This document shows positions 22,487 to 36,071 of a stretch of DNA of 64,000 nt, piece after piece (the stretch's first letter is position 1; each line of letters opens with the position of its first letter). Origin of the DNA: Drechslerella dactyloides. Lineage: Eukaryota > Ascomycota > Orbiliomycetes > Orbiliales > Orbiliaceae. The notes under the pieces were generated by a model. That model was not told the origin of the DNA, did not search any database, and was given only the letters and a program-made list of their open reading frames with translations. Position numbers and translations under genes: made by a program. The stretch lies in assembly GCA_020064725.1 (NCBI GenBank), contig JAGTWJ010000011.1:372001-436000 (forward strand). The letters run 5' to 3'.

Positions 22487-23251
22487 ATATAATCAAATTA
22501 TTAAAAAATATTAAATCTTATTATAAAATTATTAAAATATAAATAAAACCAGTTTTATAATCAATGATATAACAAAAATTAAAATAATATTTTTAATATT
22601 TAAAAAATATAATAAATTTATATTATATAATAATAACTATAAAAGAATTATTAAGATTGAATATAAGTTTACAATTTTATTTATTAAAAAAAAAATATAG
22701 ATTTAATAATTTAAGCTATACTTTTATTTAAATCTTATAACATTAGTAGATTTAAATAGTATTTATTGTTATTAGATGGTTATTGTCTCGTAAACCAGAA
22801 TGCCGACGGCGAAGCCGGAGGCAGTCTAGGTCATAATATCTGCGACAAACAAGAAATCAGCATCAGCTTTTATATTTTTATCAACAATTTTTTTAGTGTT
22901 AATAAAAAATTTTATTATATAAAATTTATTTTTATATTAAATTAAAAATAGTTAGGATTTTTGTTAGGATTTTTTCTAATATATCAGAAAAAACCAATAA
23001 TTTTTTTTATTATATATGTTACAATATGTAGGTCGAGATCTCATACATATAGTAGTATATATTATAATGATGACCTGTAGATTGTATAATAAAATATTAT
23101 AAGGTATTTAAATAATAATTTGCAGATTATATGATTGTATAGTTACTTAGAGTGTTTAGTTATTAGTTATAATAAAACATTCTGTAGTCTATAAATTACT
23201 GTATATTAAATTATTTGTTAATTATAACTTAGATTATTATATAATTTAATA
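22487..23251. other. AT-rich spacer with a GC-rich islet
   Basis: Featureless AT-rich DNA apart from an islet at about 22788-22848 containing GGCGAAGCCGG. This motif is partly shared with the GC-rich foldback at 37297-37355. No gene is seen. Confidence 0.55.
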
Positions 23252-23500
23252 ACGTCAACAATAAGCGACTGGACCAGACAAGCGACCGGACCACCCCCCT
23301 TGTATATTTCTTTAATTTAATATAAAAAAAATTTAAAAAAATATTTTTAGATTTGTAATAGTTTATATAAACAAGATTAATTTTATTCTAATTTTAAATT
23401 AATTATTGATTAAGTTATCAATAAAAAGTGTTTTGGTAGGGTGTTGGTTTATATGGGGTGGTCCGCTCGCTTGTGTGGTCCGCTCGCTTGTGGAATACGT
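23252..23500 (-). mobile_element. 249-bp MITE copy 2, GACC type
   Basis: Inverted relative to copy 1, flanked by TA, same length and sequence by eye. It is inserted in AT-rich spacer DNA. Confidence 0.9.
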
Positions 23501-23502
23501 TA

Positions 23503-25511
23503 TTCTAGTTTAATTTAAAATAAATTATAAAATAATTAGTTAATATAGATTATTGGTTATACTATTATAATAATCTTACTATAGTTTTTATTGTAGATTA
23601 TTTTATAAGATTAGAGCTCGAAACGGTTCCGGGTTAACCCGGAATCTGTAGGTTATATTGTACCAAGAAACTGGTCCATTTCAACCCAGAACCTATTATA
23701 AAATAAGTTTAAATAGATAATTAGAAAATAGGTTTTTTTCCAGATTAATTTATCTTTAAACTAGGTTATTTGTTTTTAAAAACTAAATATATGCCAAAAC
23801 TAAAGTATATATAAAATAATAAATATTTTTAAAAGAATCTAATAAATTAAAATTTTAAAAATAACTATTACAATATATATAGAATAATGTTAAAATAAAA
23901 TCTATTTAATTATTTATTTAAATAATTTATTGAAGTTAGGAGCTAGATTAATTAGAAAATAATAAAAACAACTATATTAATATTTAGATATTTAAAAAAG
24001 AAATTTAAAGAATAATAATAAAAAATTTCTTTTATTATTAATTATGGGATTAATGGTTTCTTTATTAAAAGAAGGTTTAAAAATTAACTAAATTATTCTA
24101 GAAAAATTAAAAATTGGTGTTGTTGGTATTGGTGTTGTAGTAATTGATATTATAGTTGTTGTTGAGGTTTTTAATATAGTGGTATGGTGGTTTTGTTTTT
24201 TTTAAATTATATATATTAGATCTATCTATACTGGTTTTAAGTCTAAGATAAGTAATAGCCCACTAGTTTTATAGTAAAGAAGAGAAGAAAATCTAGCTAT
24301 ATATATAAAAGTAATAAGTTTTTCTTGAAAGTATTATTTAACCTTTATTATCTTTATTGAATTAAGAAGGAAAGGGTATATAATCTTATATTATATATTT
24401 AGGGGAAAAAACAGCTTTAGAAATTTTATAAATTATTTTTTAATAAGAATAATAGGATCTTATTTTTTAAAAAAGAACTAAAGATTAATTATAGATAAAA
24501 GAATCTATAATAGAAAATTTAGAGGGGTAGCTTATGGGATAATAAATTTTTTTTTATATAAGGTGGTTTTTGTATATAGAGTAATAAGTAGAGTAATAAG
24601 TAGTGGGATTTTAAGATTATTAAGAAGTAAAAAGATAATTTTTTTTTTAATTAATGATAAATTAGTGTTATTGGTAGGTGGTGTGGAGGATTTGTGAGAG
24701 AATTAGTTGAAAAAATTTCTTAGTTTTCTTAGATTGTTTTTTGGGGGTTTTAACTTTCTATTATTAAAAAAATCTATTAATAATAGTAAGTTTTTGGGAT
24801 AAATACTAAGATTATTATTATTATTAAGAATAATTAGATATTAGTAGTGTTTTGTTAATCTAATATTATTATTATTGATATTGTTTAAAAGAAATTTTTT
24901 ATTATTATTAATATTTTTATATACTTTTTTATATTCTTAACACCATTTCTATTTTTTTTATTTTTTTTTAGTTAAGAACTTTTGTTTGTGTTTATTTTTC
25001 TCTTATTTTTTTTAAAACCAGATATATAGATATTTAGTTTCAAAAGTTAATATCTTGTTTAAATAGATCTTATATTTATAAATAATAAAAAAAAAACAAT
25101 AATAAATCTATATATTTTTTGGTTTAATTATTTAATATCTTTTATATATTATATATATATTTAAAATTATAATAAAAATAAAAATATTAATAATATAATT
25201 AAATTTAATAAGATAAAATAAAAATATATTTTTAAATTAAGTAATTAAAAATCATTCTATTATTTTTTATAGAATATTAAATATATTAATTATAAAACAA
25301 AGATTTAGAATATTACTAACATCACACACAACATTTTAGATTATTTTTACAAATAGTAATTTTAGTAAAACCATATCTATAAACTTTTATTACTAGATAA
25401 TAAAAAAAATTATAACAAAAAGTTTTAGGATTTTAAAAAATCTAAAATAAAAATAAGATAAAGTTTTATATATAAATAATAAAGAAATTATAAATTTAGT
25501 TTATTTTATAA
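23503..25511. other. AT-rich degenerate DNA with one GC palindrome
   Basis: The stretch opens with a GC-preserved patch (23612-23700) containing a perfect 18-bp palindrome, TTCCGGGTTAACCCGGAA (23627-23644), and further AACCC(A/G)GAA motifs. These resemble subterminal repeats of a DNA transposon end, possibly hAT-like. I found no matching right end. The remainder is strongly AT-rich with no readable domain. Confidence 0.5.
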
Positions 25512-25513
25512 TA

Positions 25514-26584
25514 ACGTATTCCACAAGCGAGCGAACACCCCAAGTGAGCGAACACCCCAACACCCCACCAAAACCTTTTTATTAATATTCTAATTAATAT
25601 CTCTTAAAAAATTATAAAAAAAATATCTTTCAACTAATATAAATTAAAATCAATTCATTATATTTTTTTACATTTTTTAAATATAAAAATAAATTAATAA
25701 TAATTAATTTAAAATTTTTAAAAAACAGCATATAATCTTAAGTGTTTGCCAGTAAATATCTTTATTATATATAAATAAAAATCTTTAAAAATAAGAAATC
25801 TATTAAATAAATATATAATCTAGGCCTGTACAAAACCTCTATCTATTATATTAAAAATTAAGATTTATAGATTTTGCTAAAGTTAGCACAACACACTGAC
25901 TACACACTAGCTATTTTTTATTATAATTATATATAAAAATATAATAAAAAAAATCCTAAAATTTTTTTTTAAATTAAAGTAAATTAATATTTTATTTTAT
26001 AATTTTTTTTAAATTTTTTTAATAAAAATTCAATTTTTTATAAAATTTTATTATAAAAATTAAAAATATTGATATTAAATTATATAATATATAAAAAAAA
26101 TTAAAAAAATAAAAATAAAAAGTTTTAATATATTAAATTCAAATTTATTTTTTTAATTTTTTTAATTATATTTATGTATAATTATTTTAAAAAAATAGTT
26201 AGTGTGTTGTGCCAACTTTAGCAGAGTTTCTAGAACTTAATTTTTATTATTATAAATAGTAGCTTTAAACAGGCCTAGATTATATCATTATTTATTAGAT
26301 TTTTAATTTTTAAAGATTTTCGTTCGTAAATTATTTAGATATTTAGAGTCAAACAATAAAAAAATGTGTTGTTTTTAACAATATTTAAAATAATTATTAT
26401 TAATTTAATATTAATATTAAAAAATAAAAAAAAATACTAATTAGATTATTTTAAACTATTATTTAAAGAAGTAATTTTTCTATAATTTTATAATAAATAT
26501 TTATTAATATATTAATAAAAAGGTTTTTGGTGGGCTGGGGGGGTGTTCGCTCGCTTGGGATGTTCGCTCGCTTGTGGAATACGT
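25514..26584. mobile_element. Foldback element, AACA type, copy A
   Basis: 1,071 bp, flanked by TA. Both ends carry ACGT-ATTCCAC followed by two AAGCGAGCG-AACA units 17 bp apart; one unit has decayed to AAGTGAGCG. The inverted arms extend hundreds of bases inward and include a GTTGGCACAACACAC-like motif and CTAGGCCTGT. There is no coding capacity. Related copies are at 34999, 54347 and 56830. Confidence 0.88.
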
Positions 26585-26586
26585 TA

Positions 26587-27104
26587 ATACTTTTGTTTAA
26601 TAAATTTGTATTAAGATTAGATTTAATTTTAAAATCTTTTTTAAATAAATTAAATAAATTATTACTAGATTCTATACTATAACTAAATAAAATTAATTTA
26701 AGAAAGTTAATAATTTATTAATTATAATTAGAATTAATATAGATATTTTTTTTTATATATTATAATTTAATATTATTTTTAAATTAAACTAAATAGTAAA
26801 TATATAAAATCCCTCTTCTATTAATTTTAATAATATTAAAATATATATAATATTTCTAAATATATTAGGTTTATTATGTAGATAGATAAAATTATTAAAA
26901 AATATCTTAATAATAAAATAAAAGAATTTAGTTAAAATAATTATTTATTATATCGATTTTTTGATTTTTTTATTTATTGTAAGATTTAATTATAATTTGG
27001 TTAATCTATAAGTTAATGAATTATTTAAATTATAAGGATTAAATATAATTTATATAGTAGGGGGGTTATATTTAAATAAAAATAAAAATATTTTATAGTA
27101 TATT
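26587..27104. other. AT-rich flank, no gene
   Basis: Very AT-rich DNA between foldback copy A and the gypsy LTR start. A 62-codon frame that crosses into the LTR is not a gene. It is mirrored at 34478-34996. Confidence 0.6.
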
Positions 27105-28020
27105 TATTATGGGATAACAGCGCAACACCTGAGTATCCTATACAGACCCAATTCCCATACAGACACTCAGTCCACACAGTACAATACACTATATAGAATG
27201 AGCTTTTATACAAAATACAGATCTATATAGACTCATTCTATATAGACTATTAATCTACCTAGTATACCTCATTATATAGGAAACAGGACTATATAAACAA
27301 CAAGACTATATAAAATTCTGGACTATATAAACAAACACCACCACAAAAAAAGATTATCTTTATTATTCTTCTCCTGGAGTAGCAGCCACCACAATGAGTC
27401 AAAACCATATAACAAGCTATAAATTATAGTTTATAAATCAACCCTTGGCAGAACCATAAACCATAAACCACCTAAACAACACATCAACACATCTCTACTA
27501 TTTTATATACTAAAACATTATAACGTCAACAATAAGCGACTGGACCAGACAAGCGACCGGACCACCCCCCTTGTATATTTCTTTAATTTAATATAAAAAA
27601 AATTTAAAAAAATATTTTTAGATTTGTAATAGTTTATATAAACAAGATTAATTTTATTCTAATTTTAAATTAATTATTGATTAAGTTATCAATAAAAAGT
27701 GTTTTGGTAGGGTGTTGGTTTATATGGGGTGGTCCGCTCGCTTGTGTGGTCCGCTCGCTTGTGGAATACGTTATATATAATCAACATACTTTATCTTTGG
27801 ATTGATGGCTTCTCTCTTAAGAACCATCAGTTAATGCCTAAATTATAGTATCCTAATAGTTAGTTTATTTACTATTATTATTATATATTTTATCCTAATA
27901 ATTATTATTATACTTAATATATATTTATCTTTTATTATTAAAAACCTATACAGTAGTAATTGAGAATTAGGAACTTTAAAATAAAATACATTTGACTCAG
28001 TTTTAAACCAAAATATAACA
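27105..28020 (+). repeat. 5' LTR of the second gypsy copy, split by a MITE
   Basis: It opens TATTATGGGATAACAGCGC and ends at ATAACA. Removing the 249-bp MITE and one TA leaves about 665 bp, matching the 666-bp LTRs of the first copy. Comparison with the empty site in that copy shows that exactly TA was duplicated. Confidence 0.9.
27523..27771 (-). mobile_element. 249-bp MITE copy 3, inserted in a gypsy LTR
   Basis: Flanked by TA (27521-27522, 27772-27773). The homologous LTR at 21.8-22.5 kb provides the uninterrupted site, confirming a 2-bp TA duplication. Same sequence as the other copies. Confidence 0.93.
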
Positions 28021-30824
28021 CTTTAACCAATTACTTTTAATAAATAAGAAAAAATAATAAATATATGATAACTTTTAATATAACTTATAAATTCTCTCTA
28101 AATATATAAAAATAAAACAAAATTTCATAATACAGAACTACAAAAACACCTTACAAATAATAACAATTTTAAATTAGTATCAAATAATAAAAATAATAAG
28201 TATAAAAAATTTATTAATAATTTCTATATTTTAAAAATATATAAATAAAAAATAACTGTAATAATAACTTAAATAATACTATATAAATAAAAAGGTAATA
28301 ATATAAACCTCAATCTTTTTATATTAACTAGTCAATATATAGATAATCTACAAAAATATTAAGATAAATTAGTAGTAGATATTAGAATATAAATCTTAGA
28401 AAAAATAAATAATACTATACTAGAAAATAATACCAAGCAAAAACTAGAATAGAGCCTTAAAATAATATAATAAACAACTATTACTCTATATTAATAATAT
28501 ATATAAATAATCTTGGAAATAGTTAACAATATTAAAACAATCATATCAGAAAATCTTAAAAAAACAATAAAATATAAAAAAATTTTAATTAACACTTAGA
28601 TAAATAATATTACTATTTAAAGACCCTTACTATTTACTATATCTAGATTTATATAGGTTGGTAGATTAGGAATCCAAGAAATAAAAAACTTAATTACCTT
28701 TATAATAATATTTAATAAGATATTTAAAATAGAAAATCCAATCAAATATAAAAAATAATTTAAGAAATTTAATTAATTTCTTAATTAATTTAATAATTAT
28801 TTTTTTTTCTACTTTAAATGATTCTTTATAGACTAACACAAAATCTTCTTTATAAAAATGTATTTAAAAAGAAATACCTTTAATATTTATCTATTATATA
28901 AATAAATATATAATAAAATAATAGAAAAAAACTATAAGATAAAAATCCTAAAAATTTTAGTTAAAAGTTTTTAGTAATTTTTAGAAATTTATAAACTATC
29001 TTAAATGAAAGTATAAATATAAGAATAAAATTAAAGAAATTTTTAGGAAATTTAACTAATTTAAATAAATTGGATTTATATGATTTTTTTTTTAGTAATT
29101 TGACTAATATGTATTTTTTACTAATTATAATAACAATACTCTGTTTTATAGAATTAGGGAAAAATTTAAATCTAATTTGAAAATAAAAATTATTAAATAA
29201 AAGTTTATTAATAAAAATATGAATTATTATAATATATAAATTATAGTAATTAAACTTAATAATATATTTTATTAATTTTAAAAAAATATTTATCAGAAAA
29301 AATTATATTATAATCTAAATAAATATAATTCTAATAAATATATTAAAAAATCTTAGTAAAATTGGATTAAAATTGGAAAATTTTTTTGGAAATTAAATAA
29401 AATATACAGATTAGAATTTATAAATCTTAATATAACTTAACACTAAAAACTAAAAAAATCCAATATATTTTTCTACTATTAATATAATAAAGTAGGGTAT
29501 ATTAAAAGAGATTGTTTTAAAAATAAAGGGAAAAAAAACTTTCAAAAGTGTTTTTAGTAGGAATGAAAATTTAAGATAATAAAATAATTATTTATCCTAG
29601 AAAATTTTAAAATAATTATAAATAAAATTTAGAGATATATATATTTTAAAGCCAGATTTATTTAGTACTAAGATATTGTTTAAAAAATTAATATAACTAT
29701 TAAATAGAATTTTGTCCTGTTTAAGGATATAGAACTAAAAAAAGACAAGCTTAATTAATTATAAAATAATCTAATACTAAGATTTTATTTAGCATATAAA
29801 AAAAGCTTAGATAGATATTTATAAAAAAAATACCAAAATAATAAAAAAATCTTTATAAAAGTAATCTAAATATTACTCATTTTAATTGTATTTTTTAAAT
29901 AATTTAATCAGTTATAATAAGAATTAATTTTTGGAAACTCTAAAATCTATTATAGAGAATACTATATAAAATAAAAATGGAAATCAGAAATTATTAACAA
30001 GAATACTAGAAGAACCATTTTATGGGTAGTCTTCTTTCAATAATATATCTAATTATGTGAATAATAAAGTTATATAATATATAGACTTTTTATCCTAATC
30101 AGAGAAAAAACAACATATAGAATATTAGAAATAAATATTTGCTAAAGTTATAGATAGGTTAAAGAAATAGATATTATTGGATAATAAGATGCTATAGAAA
30201 AATGACAAAATATCTACTAACCATATTAAGAAATCATTTATTAATATATAATTTAAAAATATGGATAGCTTTTTACTAACTAATAGAAAGCATACTAGCT
30301 ATAAGCTAAAAATAACAAAAACCCACCATAATACAATTTTAAAAACAAAAAACAATTTTTTAATAATATAAAATATCTCCTATATGGGTAAAAATATCAG
30401 TTTTATTAACAGAACAGTGCTAACATATAATTATATAAATATTTTAATCTTTATAACAATTACCACAACAAATAAGTGTATTAATATTGCTATTTCCTAT
30501 ACTTAAATTATATTAAAGAAAAATTGCCATAAGAAATTTTTGGTATTTTCAAATATATTTATTATATAAGATACTTTAGAATATAATCTAAATACTGTGG
30601 ATATGTTTGTAATAATACCAAGTAAAGAGAATAAAAAGAAATCCTAAAAATATAACAAACTGATGAATATACTATGGCTTAAATTAAGGAATTTATACAA
30701 ATATATCAAAGCCATAAAAAGATATATAAAAAATTAGTAAACAAGGATAATGATTCTGAAGAAATAGAATACATTACTAATAGTGAGCTTAATAAATTAT
30801 TATATATATCTTGTGTTATCTATA

Positions 30825-31922
30825 ACGTCAATGATAAGCGAACGGATCAGACAAGCGACCGGATCACCCCACTCAGTCAAACACCCCACCAAACACCTTT
30901 TATTTAATATTATAATAAATATCTATTATAAAATTATAAAAAAAAATACTTTAAAATAAATATATATTCAAAGAGATTAATTATCATTTTTTTAATTTTT
31001 TAATATTAATATTAAATTAATAATAATTATTTTAAATATTATAAAAAACAACACAAACTTTTAGGTGTTTGACTGTAAATATCTAAGTAATTTATAAATA
31101 AAAACTTCTAAAAATTGAAGATATAATAAATTATTATATAATCTAGGATTATAGAGAGTTCTAGCTTATTATATTAAAAATTAGGCTTTATAAAGGTGGC
31201 TAAAGTTGGTACAATACATCCAACTATTTTTTAAAAAATTATATATAAAAATATTATAAAAAATTTTAAAAAAATTTAGTTTAATTTTAATATATTAAAA
31301 ATTTATTATTTTATTTTTTTGAAATTTTTTTATATATTATATAATTTAATATTAATATTTTTAATTTCTATTATAAAAAATTAGAAAAAATTGAATTTTC
31401 GACAAAAAAAATTAAAAAAAATTAGAAAAATTATAATTTAATCTTATTTAATCTAATATTAATTTTTTTAATTTTTTTTATAATATTTTTATATATAATT
31501 ATTTAAAAAAATAGCTGGTGTGTTGTTGGTGTGTTGTACCAACTTTAACCACTTTTATTAAGCTTAATTTTTAATATAATAAACTAAAACTCTCTATAAT
31601 CCTATATTATATAATAATTTATTATATCTTCAATTTTTAGAAGTTTTTATTTATAAATTACTTAGATATTTACAGTCAAACACCTAAAAGTTTGTGTTGT
31701 TTTTTATAATAATTAAAATAATTATTATTAATTTAATATTAATATTAAAAAATTAAAAAAATGATAATTAATCTCTTTGAATATATATTTATTTTAAAGT
31801 ATTTTTTTTATAATTTTATAATAGATATTTATTATAATATTAAATAAAAGGTGTTTGGTGGGGTGTTTGACTGAGTGGGGTGATCCGGTCGCTTGTCTGA
31901 TCCGGTCGCTTATCATACACGT
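30825..31922. mobile_element. Foldback element, GATC type
   Basis: 1,098 bp, flanked by TA. The left end is ACGT-CAATGAT with AAGCGAACG-GATC and AAGCGACCG-GATC. The right end (complement) is ACGT-GTATGAT with two AAGCGACCG-GATC units. Long inverted arms share motifs with the AACA and GGTC foldbacks. It is non-coding and nested in the second gypsy copy. Its tetramer matches the transposase-bearing element at 39481. Confidence 0.88.
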
Positions 31923-33810
31923 TATTTTAATTTTTGGAATGTTTAAAAAATGGGAATAATACTTAGAGGACTACTTTAACCAAAAATACTATAATAAAAC
32001 CCCAGAAACTAAGACTAGGTACTTTTGTAAAAACTATGCATAATATTTCCAGATTTATAAAAAAAAAGAATATCATAATTGTTATTATTTAGAAAAAAAA
32101 TGGATTTATTATTTAAAATGTTTTTATAGTTTTGATAAATTTAAGACCTGCAGACAACATATTAAATAATATTATAAAAAAAGAAAACAATACTACTTCT
32201 GTTGGAAATATTTTAAAAATAACTTTACTAACCAACAAAAAAAAAACAAACATATAAAACAATATCCTATAGAAACATAACAAAAAACAATTAATGGCCC
32301 AAACTACAAATCAAAAAACTAAATATATTTTAGAATCAACAGAAACATACCAAAACAAAAAACCTAAGTTTCTATAGAAAATTTACTTTTATTTTATTTA
32401 TATTTGGAAAACCTATAAAAACCCTAATTAATAATAGAATTAAAGAAAATTATATCTCTACCACAATAATATAAAAATATTAATTTAAAATATAATAAAA
32501 ATCTAACACCTACTAAATAACTACTTTCTTATATTAAACCTTAAAATAAGTCATTTAAAAAATCATTCTTAAACTATTCATCAACAAACACTTAAAAAAA
32601 TATATTATTAACATCCTAAATTTTTCAAAAGATATTCTATTAGTTTTGGGATTCTTATGGCTAGCAAAAGATAATCCTAATATTAACTAAAAAAAAAGAG
32701 AAATCACTTTTAATAACTATAACTACCAAAAAGTCATTAAAAAACTATTAAATAATAAAAATACTTATAAAAAAACACATCTACAACTTATTATCCACTT
32801 ATTTAATAAAGAAATTTAAAATAAATACAAGCATAAACCAAATATCTTACAAAAAATATAGATTCAAGTCAAAAGCTTATATATAATCTTAAAAATAATA
32901 AATATTTTTAAATAAATATCTAAGGAAGCAAAAAATGTTTTTCAACCCATATCAAAAAAATAAACCTTATTTAAAATTAATTTATTCAAATACTTGATAT
33001 TTTTACAGGAAGGAACACAGCCCAGATTTATACCAATATACAGATATACTAATTAAAAGATAGTAGCACTCTATGAAAATATTAAGAAAAATCTTAAAAC
33101 TAGATATATATAATTTTCTAATTCATTAGTAAAATACCTTATCCTATTTATAAAAAAAAAAAACTCCAAGAAACTACAAATTTATATCAACTACTAAATC
33201 TTTAATACAATAATTATTAAGGATAGAAAATCTTTACCCTTTATTAACAAATCTTTTGATAGGATATTAAATGTTATTATTTATATAAAACTTGATTTTA
33301 CTAATGTATATTATAATATTAGAATCAATCCTAAAGAAGAATAGAAAACTACTTTCAAAATTAAATATGGGTTATTCAAATATCTAATTATACCTTTTGG
33401 ACTAATTAATGTGCCTATAATTTTTTAAATATTTATAAATTATATTTTATAAAAGTATATTAATAATATATGTATAGTATATTTAGATAATATCTTTATT
33501 TATAGTAAAGATTTTTTAAAATACTAAAAATATGTTAATTAGATCCTCAAAACCCTAAATTAACATAAGTTTAAGGTTAAACTAAAGAAATCCAAATTCA
33601 AAATAATTAAAGTTAAATTTTTAAAAACTATTATTATTTCTTATGGTATAAAAATGGACCTAAAGAAGGTATAAGCTATATAGGACTAACTAATATTAAA
33701 AATATTTAAAGAAGTATAAGTTTTTTTGGGATTATATAATTACTACTGATAATTTATTTAAGAATACAACTATCTGGTAATTACTTTTTTAGAACTAACA
33801 AAGAAAGATA

Positions 33811-34059
33811 ACGTATTCCACAAGCGAGCGGACCACACAAGCGAGCGGACCACCCCATATAAACCAACACCCTACCAAAACACTTTTTATTGATAACTTA
33901 ATCAATAATTAATTTAAAATTAGAATAAAATTAATCTTGTTTATATAAACTATTACAAATCTAAAAATATTTTTTTAAATTTTTTTTATATTAAATTAAA
34001 GAAATATACAAGGGGGGTGGTCCGGTCGCTTGTCTGGTCCAGTCGCTTATTGTTGACGT
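33811..34059 (+). mobile_element. 249-bp MITE copy 4, GACC type
   Basis: Flanked by TA. Same sequence as copy 1. It marks the abrupt end of the second gypsy copy and the inner end of the right arm of the 2.26-kb inverted repeat. Confidence 0.9.
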
Positions 34060-34998
34060 TATAATGTTTTAGTATATAAAATAGTAGAGATGTGTTGATG
34101 TGTTGTTTAGGTGGTTTATGGTTTATGGTTCTGCCAAGGGTTGATTTATAAACTATAATTTATAGCTTGTTATATGGTTTTGACTCATTGTGGTGGCTGC
34201 TACTCCAGGAGAAGAATAATAAAGATAATCTTTTTTTGTGGTGGTGTTTGTTTATATAGTCCAGAATTTTATATAGTCTTGTTGTTTATATAGTCCTGTT
34301 TCCTATATAATGAGGTATACTAGGTAGATTAATAGTCTATATAGAATGAGTCTATATAGATCTGTATTTTGTATAAAAGCTCATTCTATATAGTGTATTG
34401 TACTGTGTGGACTGAGTGTCTGTATGGGAATTGGGTCTGTATAGGATACTCAGGTGTTGCGCTGTTATCCCATAATAAATATACTATAAAATATTTTTAT
34501 TTTTATTTAAATATAACCCCCCTACTATATAAATTATATTTAATCCTTATAATTTAAATAATTCATTAACTTATAGATTAACCAAATTATAATTAAATCT
34601 TACAATAAATAAAAAAATCAAAAAATCGATATAATAAATAATTATTTTAACTAAATTCTTTTATTTTATTATTAAGATATTTTTTAATAATTTTATCTAT
34701 CTACATAATAAACCTAATATATTTAGAAATATTAATATATATTTTAATATTATTAAAATTAATAGAAGAGGGATTTTATATATTTACTATTTAGTTTAAT
34801 TTAAAAATAATATTAAATTATAATATATAAAAAAAAATATCTATATTAATTCTAATTATAATTAATAAATTATTAACTTTCTTAAATTAATTTTATTTAG
34901 TTATAGTATAGAATCTAGTAATAATTTATTTAATTTATTTAAAAAAGATTTTAAAATTAAATCTAATCTTAATACAAATTTATTAAACAAAAGTATTA

Positions 34999-36071
34999 AC
35001 GTATTCCACAAGCGAGCGAACATCCCAAGCGAGCGAACACCCCCCCAGCCCACCAAAAACCTTTTTATTAATATATTAATAAATATTTATTATAAAATTA
35101 TAGAAAAATTACTTCTTTAAATAATAGTTTAAAATAATCTAATTAGTATTTTTTTTTATTTTTTAATATTAATATTAAATTAATAATAATTATTTTAAAT
35201 ATTGTTAAAAACAACACATTTTTTTATTGTTTGACTCTAAATATCTAAATAATTTACGAACGAAAATCTTTAAAAATTAAAAATCTAATAAATAATGATA
35301 TAATCTAGGCCTGTTTAAAGCTACTATTTATAATAATAAAAATTAAGTTCTAGAAACTCTGCTAAAGTTGGCACAACACACTAACTATTTTTTTAAAATA
35401 ATTATACATAAATATAATTAAAAAAATTAAAAAAATAAATTTGAATTTAATATATTAAAACTTTTTTATTTTTATTTTTTTAATTTTTTTTTATATATTA
35501 TATAATTTAATATCAATATTTTTAATTTTTATAATAAAATTTTATAAAAAATTGAATTTTTATTAAAAAAATTTAAAAAAAATTATAAAATAAAATATTA
35601 ATTTACTTTAATTTAAAAAAAAATTTTAGGATTTTTTTTATTATATTTTTATATATAATTATAATAAAAAATAGCTAGTGTGTAGTCAGTGTGTTGTGCT
35701 AACTTTAGCAAAATCTATAAATCTTAATTTTTAATATAATAGATAGAGGTTTTGTACAGGCCTAGATTATATATTTATTTAATAGATTTCTTATTTTTAA
35801 AGATTTTTATTTATATATAATAAAGATATTTACTGGCAAACACTTAAGATTATATGCTGTTTTTTAAAAATTTTAAATTAATTATTATTAATTTATTTTT
35901 ATATTTAAAAAATGTAAAAAAATATAATGAATTGATTTTAATTTATATTAGTTGAAAGATATTTTTTTTATAATTTTTTAAGAGATATTAATTAGAATAT
36001 TAATAAAAAGGTTTTGGTGGGGTGTTGGGGTGTTCGCTCACTTGGGGTGTTCGCTCGCTTGTGGAATACGT
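34999..36071. mobile_element. Foldback element, AACA type, copy B
   Basis: 1,073 bp, TA on both sides, the mirror image of copy A. Both ends carry ACGT-ATTCCAC and AAGCGAGCG-AACA units, one decayed. Non-coding. Confidence 0.87.

Larger units (their letters stand above)
25514..27771 (+). repeat. Left arm of a 2.26-kb inverted repeat
   Basis: It matches 33811-36071 in reverse complement. The arm is made of foldback copy A, a 940-bp AT-rich and LTR segment, and MITE copy 3. Its outer limit is the TA-flanked outer end of the foldback and its inner limit is the inner end of the MITE; beyond both, sequence identity stops. Confidence 0.9.
27105..33808 (+). mobile_element. Second gypsy chromovirus copy, truncated
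   Basis: Its 5' LTR (27105-28020, carrying a nested MITE) is followed by an internal region homologous to the 13.5-22.5 kb element but on the plus strand. Readable pieces are a gag zinc knuckle (about 29465-29520, reading YNKVGYIKRDC) and reverse transcriptase with YLDN (33479-33490; second Asp changed to Asn). It stops abruptly at 33808, after the segment encoding LTELTKK, where MITE copy 4 begins. RNase H, integrase and 3' LTR are absent. A foldback (30825-31922) is nested in it. RIP-type stops occur throughout. Confidence 0.87.
33811..36071 (-). repeat. Right arm of the 2.26-kb inverted repeat
   Basis: The mirror of 25514-27771: MITE copy 4, an LTR fragment (34062-34477), AT-rich flank (34478-34996) and foldback copy B. 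The arms differ in length by only a few bases, all within the foldback. Neither outer nor inner flanks match those of the left arm, apart from the shared TA. Confidence 0.9.

Noticed and set aside
27025..34557. Two identical 62-codon frames (27025-27213 minus, 34369-34557 plus)
   Set aside because: They start inside the gypsy LTR and run into AT-rich flank. They are identical only because they lie in the two arms of the 2.26-kb inverted repeat.
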